The notes below the pieces were generated by a model. The model was not told where the DNA came from and did no database searches. It worked only from the letters and a program-made list of their open reading frames with translations. Below are positions 8,933 through 15,832 of a stretch of DNA of 36,881 nt, piece after piece. Numbering within the stretch: position 1 is the stretch's first letter; every line of letters starts with the position of its first letter. Origin of the DNA: Aureococcus anophagefferens (lineage: Eukaryota; Sar; Pelagophyceae; Pelagomonadales; Pelagomonadaceae); NCBI RefSeq assembly GCF_000186865.1, contig NW_008705563.1, forward strand, positions 321,457 to 358,337, in the 5' to 3' direction. Both the position numbers and the translations under genes were made by a program.

Positions 8933-10240
8933 ATGGGCAAGGGCGGCGAGGCGCCCCCGAGCTTCATCGTCTCCGACGAGAACAAGGAGCTCCTGAGCGG
9001 CAAGTCCTACGCGGCGACGAAGCTCGCGCCCGAGGACGCGTGGATGGCGACGCTCGACCACGAGAAGTTCCGCGAGGACGTGCACGCGATCGGCAAGGCG
9101 CTCGGCGCGGAGCAGGGCCCCAAGGACGTCGCGCACCTCACGAAGATCGTCTGGTGGAGCCGCCTCTGCCAGTACGTGGGCTTCGCGACCATGTGGACCT
9201 GCGTGAACCCCATCTCCATCTTCCTCCTCTCCGTGGGCACGCTCACGCGGTGGACGATCATCGGCCACCACGTGTGCCACGGCGGCTTCGACAAGTGCGA
9301 CAAGAGCAAGCGCTACAACCGCTTCACCTTCGGCGTCGGGTCCCTCTGGCGCCGGTCCGTCGACTGGCTCGACTGGATGCTCGTCGAGGCCTGGAACGTC
9401 GAGCACAACCAGCTCCACCACTACCACCTCGGCGAGATCGCCGACCCGGATCTGGTCGAGTTCAACATGGACTACCTCCGGACGCTCGACGCCCCCATGG
9501 CGCTCAAGTACGCCGCCGTGGCCTTCATGTCCGTGACCTGGAAGTGGTGGTACTACGCGCCCAACACCTTCAAGCAGCTCAAGGCGAACGAGCGCCGCCG
9601 CGCGGGGCTCCCGCCGCTCGAGGGCGTCGAGGCGCCGCAGACCTTCGACTTTGGGTGGCTCGTGGGCAAGGGCGACAACACCTACGTCAACGGCTTCGAG
9701 TTCCTGTCCCGCGTCCTCGGGCCCTACTTTGTGCAGCGCTTCGTGCTCATGCCGCTGCCCGTGCTGTTGGCGCTCGGCTTCCCCGCGTACCGGACGGCGT
9801 GCGCGAACCTCTTCCTCGCGGAGCTCATGACGAACTTCCACTCCTTCGTCGTCATCGCCACGAACCACGCGGGCTTCGACCTCTACCGCTTCGACAAGCA
9901 CTGCAAGCCCCGGTCCTCGACGTTCTACCTCCGCCAGGTCATCTCGTCCGCCAACTTCGACTGCGGCACGGATTTGATCGACTTCATGCACGGCTTCCTC
10001 AACTACCAGGTCGAGCACCACCTCTGGCCCGACCTCTCCATGAAGTCCTACCAGAAGGCCCAGCCCATGATCCAGGCCCTCTGCAAGAAGCACAACGTCC
10101 CCTACATCAAGGAGAACGTCTTCAAGCGCCTCTGGCTCCTCACGAAGGTCATGGTCGGCACGGACTCCATGCGCAAGTACCCCAACAAGTACGAGTACGC
10201 GCCGGACATCGTCGCCGACGAGCCCGCGGCGGCCCACTAA
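8933..10240 (+). CDS. Membrane fatty-acid desaturase, front-end type without cytochrome b5
   Basis: The 435-residue protein carries the three His boxes of membrane di-iron desaturases: HHVCH at residues 112-116, HNQLHH at 158-163 and QVEHH at 359-363. Gln in place of the first His of box three marks front-end (delta-4, -5, -6, -8) and sphingolipid desaturases. Hydrophobic segments near 82-105, 180-200 and 245-300 fit the usual membrane topology, in ER or plastid envelope. Front-end desaturases usually carry an N-terminal cytochrome b5 domain with HPGG; none is here, so an outside electron donor is needed. Substrate and position cannot be read from sequence. Third positions are almost entirely C or G, suggesting high expression. 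Single exon. Confidence 0.9.
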   Translation: MGKGGEAPPSFIVSDENKELLSGKSYAATKLAPEDAWMATLDHEKFREDVHAIGKALGAEQGPKDVAHLTKIVWWSRLCQYVGFATMWTCVNPISIFLLSVGTLTRWTIIGHHVCHGGFDKCDKSKRYNRFTFGVGSLWRRSVDWLDWMLVEAWNVEHNQLHHYHLGEIADPDLVEFNMDYLRTLDAPMALKYAAVAFMSVTWKWWYYAPNTFKQLKANERRRAGLPPLEGVEAPQTFDFGWLVGKGDNTYVNGFEFLSRVLGPYFVQRFVLMPLPVLLALGFPAYRTACANLFLAELMTNFHSFVVIATNHAGFDLYRFDKHCKPRSSTFYLRQVISSANFDCGTDLIDFMHGFLNYQVEHHLWPDLSMKSYQKAQPMIQALCKKHNVPYIKENVFKRLWLLTKVMVGTDSMRKYPNKYEYAPDIVADEPAAAH

Positions 10241-10445
10241 ACGGGCCCCGGCGCGACACGGCGGCGGCCCGCGCCGCGCGGACCCCCCCCGCCTGCTAAT
10301 CGACCTGCACCTACGACCGCGCGCCGCCGGGGGCGACGCCGGCTCCCGCGGCGCACGCGAGCTCGACGGCGACGCCGCGACGGTGCGGAGGTCCACGTTG
10401 CAGCATACCGACCTCGCGCGCCGCCTTACCACATGCCCAGCCGGC

Positions 10446-10551
10446 GGGCTACGGAGACATTACTGGGCGGCGCGTCGGGTCGGGGGGCCTTGGGACTTGG
10501 GCTACGGAGACATTACTGGGCGGCGCGTCGGGTCGGGGGGCCTTGGGACTT
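10446..10551. repeat. Perfect 53-bp tandem duplication
   Basis: Bases 10446-10498 and 10499-10551 are identical 53-bp units in direct tandem, starting GGGCTACGGAGACATTACTG. The pair lies between the convergent desaturase and peroxiredoxin genes, just beyond the SECIS hairpin on the peroxiredoxin side, so the peroxiredoxin 3' UTR may run into it. Perfect identity means it arose recently or is an assembly artefact. Confidence 0.93.
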
Positions 10552-10569
10552 GTCCGGGCCGCGGCCGGT

Positions 10570-10643
10570 CGCGCGTGGTCGGCGGCCGGCGGGTCGCCGC
10601 GTAGTCTCCTACGGGCGTTCCGCCGGCCGCGTCATGGGGCGCG
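10570..10643 (-). promoter_or_regulatory. SECIS element (form 2) of the selenoprotein peroxiredoxin
   Basis: On the minus strand, starting 67 bases after the peroxiredoxin stop codon, the sequence folds as a eukaryotic SECIS. ATGAC (10635-10631) is followed by GCGGCCGGCGG (10630-10620), unpaired AA (10619-10618), a small stem-loop, then CCGCCGGCCGC (10592-10582), a perfect 11-bp partner, and CGAC (10581-10578). TGAC opposite CGAC forms the required tandem G.A/A.G quartet. The apical part has CGCC/GGCG pairing, then CGTAG-GAGA-CTACG, which makes it form 2 with a GNRA tetraloop. A short lower helix (five pairs, 10643-10639 with 10574-10570) lies below a 3x3 internal loop. SECIS RNA directs ribosomes to read in-frame UGA as selenocysteine. 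Confidence 0.9.
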
Positions 10644-10702
10644 GGTCCGGGCCTGCGGCGCGGCGTCCCCCCGGCGGTGGAGGCGCGCGGCGCCGCCTCG
10701 GC

Positions 10703-11307
10703 CTAGAGGAGCGTGAGGATCTTCTCGACCATCGTCTCCGCCGCGACGGGGCTCGCCGCGTCGTTGTCGCCCGCGGGGTCGTCGGGCGCCTCGCTGAGCT
10801 GGACGAACTTGACGACGCCGTCCTCGACGAGGAGCACGAAGCGCTTGGAGCGCGCGGGCCCGAGGTCGCCGCTGGGGCCCGGGTGCGAGATGGCCATGCC
10901 GAGCGCCTTCGTGAGCACCGAGAGGTTGTCGGCCCAGAACGTGATGAGGCCGTCGCCCGTGATGCTCTGGTCCTTGGCCCACGCCTTCATGACCTGCGCG
11001 CGCGGGGCGGCGTCTCCGCGGCGCGGCGGCGTCGGGACGCGGGCCGCCGCGCCGCCGCGTCGTTGACGCAGAAGACGTACATCTTCTCGATCCCCTTGGC
11101 CTTGAGCTGCTCCTCGGCAGCCAAGTACCCGGGGACCTGGTGCCCGGATCAGCAGGGCGTGAAGGCGCCGGGCAGGCCCATGATGAGGACCTTCTTGCCC
11201 TTGATCTCGTCGGCGACGTTGACCAGCTTCGGCGGGAACTGCATGCCGTCGCAGAGGACGACGCTGGGGATCGTGTCGCCGGCCTTGACGGACATCTTCT
11301 GGCCCAT
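10703..11307 (-). CDS. Selenoprotein peroxiredoxin (Prx5/AhpE-like, UGA-encoded Sec at peroxidatic site)
   Basis: Thioredoxin-fold peroxidase reducing H2O2 and organic peroxides. Exon 1 (11307-11056) reads MGQKMSVKAGDTIPSVVL, then KKVLIMGLPGAFTPC, then TGA (11149-11151, residue 53), then SGHQVPGYLAAEEQLKAKGI and MYVFCVND. The family pattern is GAFTPxCS..H.PGY, so the TGA sits exactly on the peroxidatic Cys, with Cys52 before it. The conserved sequence continues in frame past the TGA, and a SECIS lies downstream, so TGA is read as selenocysteine. Exon 2 (10993-10703) continues VMKAWAKDQSITGDG to the TAG at 10703-10705. The intron 10994-11055 (62 nt) ends CGCAG but begins GC; GT sites upstream would delete the conserved VND. 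Total 180 residues. No organellar leader is evident, so probably cytosolic. Confidence 0.92.
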
Positions 11308-11445
11308 TACGCAGGCACCTAGGGCACGGCGTCGACGCGGCGGCGCGGGCGGCGCCGGACGCGGGGCGGGGACGGGCGACTTCGGGAGGAGCTGACGCGA
11401 CCGGGCTTCACAGGGGCTGCCCCCGAAACAGCAGCAGCTTCAGCG

Positions 11446-13494
11446 TTAGCCCCAGGCCGGCGTCGCGTCGCAGCCGAGGTGCATGGTGATCTGCTCGACG
11501 ACGGCGCCGACGTCGGCGTGCGTGTCCGCGAGCCACCAGTTGCGGTACCACTCGTCGCGGAGGTACGCGTCGGGCTGCTCGCGGAGCGCCTTGAGCCGGA
11601 GCCCCGCGTCCACGCACCGCGCCTCGCACCGCGCGATGACGTCCTCGCCCTGGTACTTGCGGAACTCGGGCGGCCCGGAGCACTGGCTCTTGCACTTGCG
11701 CGCGTTGCCGACGACGGCCTGGGGCGGGACGCCCGCCTGGTCGTCGACGCGGTGCGTCGTCCGCGAGAAGCCGTGGTCGAAGATCTCCGCGAGCTCCTCA
11801 AACGTCGACGCGTGGTCGTAGTAGAGCCTGGGCCGAACGCACATCTCCAACCCGACGTCCATGTATTCGACGGTCTCGACGCACCTCGTTCTGATCGCCG
11901 TGGAGAGAGCCATCGATTCGTCCAAAAATCGGAATAATCGACGTCGACGCGACCGAGCGCGAGAGGTTTCGAGTTCGGTCGGGACCCCCGGAGATGATTT
12001 CGGCGCGGAGTCGAGCCGCGCCGGGTCCGGCGCCTCGACCTCGATGCAGATGGCCCCGGGCTTGAGGAACATGGCCGCGATGACCTGCGAGCTCATGCGG
12101 CTCACGAGCACGTCCGCGGACATCATGAGCCGGATCTGGTCGCCGAGCGGCATGCGGCCCGGGTCGACGTTGCGCACGCGGCCGAAGGCGCCGAGCGCTT
12201 TCGCCAGGGCGTCGTTGTTGAGGATGCGCCGCCCGCGGCCGTTGGCGAACATGACGCGCGACGACGCCGGGTCGTGCGTGCGCCGCGTGAGGACGACGTT
12301 GAGCTTTTTCGCCGGGCAGCGGCCCCGGAGCGGCCGCGTCGCCTGGCGGTGGTCGCAGCCGGCGCAGAACTTGCGCGCGAACATGTCGCGGTAGTCGCGC
12401 CAGAACACCTTCTTCAGCCGCGACGGCGACGACCGGCGGAAGATGAGCTCCGCGCCGTGCGTCGTCGCCGCGCCCAGCCTGCGCGGCGCTCGCGGCTTCC
12501 GCCCGGCGTCGACGCGCGCGCGCGCGACGGTGTCGACGCGCCCGCGTCGGCCGGAGCGCTCGAGGGGCGCCGTCGATGCGTCCGAACATCGCCCGCGTCG
12601 ACGTCGACGCGGCCGAGCCGGCGAGTGCCGACGCGCGGCCCCGGCGCGCCCGGCTCGAGTCCCGCGCGGCGCCGCGCAGCGACAGGCCGTAGCACTGCGT
12701 GACGTTGTAGCCGACGGGCTGCTCGGCGCGCGAGTACTGCATGGTCTCGACGAGCTGCTCGCCGAGCTTCGACCGCACGGCGTCGTCGACGACGTGCCGG
12801 AGCTTGCCCCAGTCCATCCAGTGCGTCAGGTTCAGCTCCCATATCGTGTTGAAGACGTAGAGGTAGTTGTTGAGCATGTCGTGGCCGAAGTGGCCCGGCA
12901 GGATGCGCGACGCGTGGACCTGGGGTGCGCGGGGGTCATAGCGCGCGCGGGGTTAATTCGCGCCGGCGTAAAAACCGTCGGCTCGACGTACCACAGCACG
13001 CCGGGCGCCGTCGGCGGCGGCGGCAGGCCCCGGACGCTCCGGATCTCGTAGGGGAACTTGCCCCAGTTGTTGCAGGCCAGGGGGCTCGGGTAGGCCGGCG
13101 GGTCCCGGTCGCCGCTGTAGAGCGTGAGCACGTTCCGCAGCAGGCACGCGTTCGTGACGGCGCAGTTGCGGAACTCGTTCCACCAGCCCCAGAACGGCGG
13201 CCCCGCGTGGCACTGTTCCGGCGCCATCTCGTCGACCTGCGCGGCGGGCCGTGGGCGCGTCTCGGGCCGCGCGACTATGCGGACGCCGCAGAGCCGCGCC
13301 CGCTCGCCCCAGCGGAAGCACTCGACGCGCGAGCCGCCCTCGCGGTAGGCGAGCTTCTCGTAGCGGCAGTCGGCGATGCGCACGGCCGGCACCACGGGCG
13401 CCTCGGCCGCCTTCTTCTTGCTCCAGAAGCTCGCGGCGCAGAGCGGCGCGACCAGGACGAGAGCGGCGACGGCATGTCGAGGCAGCGTCCCCAT
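11446..13494 (-). CDS. Secretory-pathway glycosyltransferase, GT61/DUF563-like, with two introners
   Basis: Exon 1 (13494-12976) starts with a signal or anchor (MGTLPRHAVAALVLVAPLCA). A 56-nt intron (12920-12975, GTTTTT...CCCCAG) leads to exon 2 (12919-about 12684; VHASRILPGHFGHDMLNNYL). Introner IE-B separates it from exon 3 (12478-11446). Exon 3 carries the GT61/DUF563 signature: RRILNNDALAKALGAFGRVR, PLGDQIRLMMSADVLVSRMS, AAMFLKPGAICIEVE. The usual HGA in this motif is replaced, so catalysis is uncertain. Introner IE-A (11828-12008) lies inside exon 3 and is open in frame. Reading through IE-A gives about 595 residues; splicing it removes 63. GT61 enzymes add xylose, arabinose or GlcNAc in the Golgi. 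The Cys-rich C terminus (CKSQC, CEARC) may be luminal. Confidence 0.7.
11828..12008 (-). mobile_element. Introner element IE-A (antisense to IE-F family order), in-frame
   Basis: This 181-bp segment inside the GT61-like gene aligns with the reverse complement of IE-F: GGTCCCGACC, CTCGGTC, GATTTTTGGACGAATCGAT and GACGTCGGGTTG occur in the same order. It ends in CAG on the gene strand. Flanking 8-bp target copies are GCTCGACT and GCTCTACT (gene strand; 12009-12016 and 11820-11827), 7 of 8 identical. No GT begins the left copy, but GC does, so a GC-AG intron starting at 12016 would restore the old gene exactly. Element plus one target copy is 189 bases with no stop in frame, so read-through is also possible. 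Confidence 0.8.
12479..12679 (-). mobile_element. Introner element IE-B, GC-recoded copy
   Basis: A 201-bp segment separating exons 2 and 3 of the GT61-like gene. Its ends are inverted repeats CTGCGCGGCGC / GCGCCGCGCAG. Inside, it follows IE-A base by base with A/T replaced by G/C: CGCGTCGACGTCGA, then a GATGTTCGGACGCATCGACG stretch where IE-A has GATTTTTGGACGAATCGATG, then GCGTCGACACCGTCG. The flanking 8-mers GCCTGTCG and GCTGGGCG match at only five positions, fitting an old insertion. The reading frame changes across it, so it must be spliced: acceptor CGCAG at 12479, donor probably GTCGCT at 12683 (phase 2). Confidence 0.72.
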
Positions 13495-13735
13495 CGCAGA
13501 GGGCTGCCTCGAAGCGAGTTGAACGGAGAGTTGCAGCGCTCGCCAGTGGAGCACTCGAGCTCCAATTGGCAAGGACTCGTCGCAAGCGGTCGCGCCGCCA
13601 TGCGCGGCCGGCTCGAGCGCTACGTCGCGTGTTTCGTCGGCTACGGCTAAGATCCTAGGATTTAGGCGGGCGCGCCGCGCGAGGGCCGCGGCGACCGCGG
13701 CGACCGCGGCCCTCGCGGGCGACACGCCGGCGGAA

Positions 13736-15334
13736 TCAAACGAGCGCGCCGCTGCCGAGGAGCGCCTCGACGCCGGCGTCGACGGCCGTCGCGTCGAGCG
13801 GCTCCACGGGAAGTCCGCGGTATACGCCCCGCAGCGACAGCTCGCGCGCGAACAAGACCATGCTGCTGCACCGATGTAGAGTCGCATTCGGCCCGCTCCC
13901 CGTCACAGGTTTGATCCAAAGGCGACGATGGCCTCCTTTCTTCTTCTTTTTCGGATGGCCTTTTTTCTTTTTTTTTGTTGGCCAGGGGTCGCCGCACTTC
14001 TCGGGCCCGAGGAGCAGGCCCGCGGCCGCCATGCAGTGGAGCGCGACGAGCGGGTTGCCCGCGCCGTGGAAACTCACGTCGAAGCCGTTTTCGAGGCCGG
14101 CCGTGCGGCCGTCGACGAGGTGCGACGCGCCGTCGCGCCGCGCGCCGCCGACGCGTATCCCGACGTCCAACCCCTCGAGGGTCGCGGCGACGGTCTCCGG
14201 CGGCGAGTCGCTCAGGATGAGCGCGTGGACGCGGCGCCCCGGGAGTCGCGCTCGCAACTCCGCGACGACGCGGAGCGCGTTCCGCAATTGCCCGCCCTGG
14301 CTCCTCATCGAGATCGAGGTGAGGGCCGTCGCGGAGGCGTTCGCGGCCAGGTCGGGGAGGAGCAGGTCGCCGAGGCGCACGTGGACGACGACGCGGAGCT
14401 CGCCGTCGGCCGCGCCGCAGTCGACCAAGGCGTCGCGGTCGACGGCCGCGTAGGTCTCGGCGACCACGCGCCTCCCCCACCCGGGGTCGTCCGCCGGCGG
14501 GAGCGCGTCGAAGCCGAACCACTCGTCGAACGGCGGCGCGACGAAGCACTCGAAGTGGTCCCGGAACACCGCGTTGCCCGTGGGCCAGCGGCACAGTTTA
14601 CACTGTGACTTCTCCCTGCACGCGTTCGTCTTTTCCTGCCAAGAGCACGTCGATTTTGCCGTGCAATCTTGCTTGCCGTGTATTCGTTTGCAGTTTGAAG
14701 TAACCGTACGATCCGCGCCGAGCCAATCTCGTTCGTGGCAGTAGAGCGACGGCGCGAAGCCGTCGTAGAGGCCGTCGACGTCGCGCAGGTAGGCGCCCAT
14801 GGGGCTCACGTACTCCTGGAAGTAGCGCGCGCCCGGCGGCCCGCGGCGGTCGGCGATCATCTTGACGACGCAGCGTCCGATGTGGCCGAGGCCGTCGGGT
14901 GCGCAAGCCAGTCGTCGTTGGCCCGCCGGCGCACTTCGAAGACGGTCCGCGACCTCGAGGACGACGAGTTCACGCAGATCTGCCCCTTCGGCATCGTCGT
15001 CGCGGGGACGACGTCCTTCGATCATTCGCTCCTCGGGTAGGCGGCGCGCGAGGATGCGCCCCCCCCTTGCCTTTGTGTTGCTGTGGCCATGAAATTTTCG
15101 TAATGACATCATGCTGCAGTCGCTCGGAAAGTAGGGGTTTAATTCCCGCACGTATATCGATCCGCGCTCGCAGACGTGCTTCGACACGAGGGCAAAGTCG
15201 GGCGAGATCGCCGGCGCCGCCAGCGCGAGGCGCCACCATGACGTGTTCGACATGTCTAGCGTGTTCGACGTGCCCAGCGTGACGCGCCCCGCCGCGGCCG
15301 CCGTGGCGAAGGCGATCGCGCGGATGAGGTGCAT
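13736..15334 (-). CDS. Putative secreted or Golgi glycosyltransferase with HVRLGD motif
   Basis: The frame is open from the ATG at 15334 (MHLIRAIAFATAAAAGRVTLG, signal-like) to 13736. The core (about 14600-14050) holds VVVHVRLGD, typical of fucosyltransferase-like GT-B enzymes, then HALILSDSPPETV and FDVSFHGAGNPLVALHCMAAAGLLLGP. I infer a GT; the family is not certain. Codon bias argues that the single ORF is not the true protein. About 15151-15016 looks like an intron (GTGCGGG...CGAAG, AT-rich), after which the G/C-ending frame is DVVPATTMPKGQICV...RRRANDDWLA; near 14900 that bias jumps to another frame without a splice site, suggesting a 1-base frameshift (error or decay). A Cys-rich insert (about 14600-14720, CSWQEKTNAC) and a Lys-rich run from an A-rich tract (about 13925-13980) are also odd. 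Confidence 0.6.
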   Translation of the reverse strand: MHLIRAIAFATAAAAGRVTLGTSNTLDMSNTSWWRLALAAPAISPDFALVSKHVCERGSIYVRELNPYFPSDCSMMSLRKFHGHSNTKARGGRILARRLPEERMIEGRRPRDDDAEGADLRELVVLEVADRLRSAPAGQRRLACAPDGLGHIGRCVVKMIADRRGPPGARYFQEYVSPMGAYLRDVDGLYDGFAPSLYCHERDWLGADRTVTSNCKRIHGKQDCTAKSTCSWQEKTNACREKSQCKLCRWPTGNAVFRDHFECFVAPPFDEWFGFDALPPADDPGWGRRVVAETYAAVDRDALVDCGAADGELRVVVHVRLGDLLLPDLAANASATALTSISMRSQGGQLRNALRVVAELRARLPGRRVHALILSDSPPETVAATLEGLDVGIRVGGARRDGASHLVDGRTAGLENGFDVSFHGAGNPLVALHCMAAAGLLLGPEKCGDPWPTKKKKKGHPKKKKKGGHRRLWIKPVTGSGPNATLHRCSSMVLFARELSLRGVYRGLPVEPLDATAVDAGVEALLGSGALV

Positions 15335-15832
15335 GGTTGAATCTGCGGGGGAATTGACGCGATCGCTGCACGGACGCGCCGCGACGAACAGACCATCGAA
15401 ACGAATCGACCTCGGTTCGCTGATTTTAGGTGCTCGACGGGCCTCTTTTCCGACGGGTCGGCGTGGCGCGGGGAGTTGGCAGGGGTCTGGAGAACGGGAA
15501 GGCCCTTTTCAGCGCGGGACATCGCGTAAGCGCTGGGTCGCGATGCGTCTCTAAACGTAGGGGGGGCGGGAGGCGGTGTCCAGGCCCATCCAGGCGCGCC
15601 GCAAATCTCCACTACGACTCCATCGTCAGCGATCATTGGTTCGACTGCGGACGCCTCTGCCGGCTCCAGGATCGCCGGAGGTGGGAACGCCTGTGGGCTG
15701 GAGGTCTCCCTACGCCCCTCCTCGCCGCTCTTCCTCCCGTCGGTTCCTCCCTGCGCCGCGGCAATAAGGCAATGGAGGCCCTTCGAGGCCCTTCGACGGC
15801 CGTCGGCCGCGGCCTCGTTCCCGAGCCCGTTG
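15335..15832. other. Intergenic, no gene seen
   Basis: About 500 bases between the HVRLGD glycosyltransferase start and the 3' end of the next leftward gene. Open frames here lack the G/C-ending codon bias of the real genes. I see no RNA gene, repeat or introner. It should hold the promoter of the leftward gene at 15334. Confidence 0.5.

Noticed and set aside
10703..10990. Peroxiredoxin as a 95-residue protein starting at the Met at 10990
   Set aside because: This omits the conserved active-site half, which is present upstream with a Sec codon and an intron.
11149..11151. Peroxiredoxin as a pseudogene broken by the TGA
   Set aside because: Sequence beyond the TGA is conserved, the TGA is exactly at the catalytic position, and a SECIS follows.
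13925..13985. Pyrimidine-rich tract (13930-13980) as another introner
   Set aside because: No inverted repeat, target copy or CGTCCAAAAAT core; kept as an A-rich Lys-coding or low-complexity stretch.
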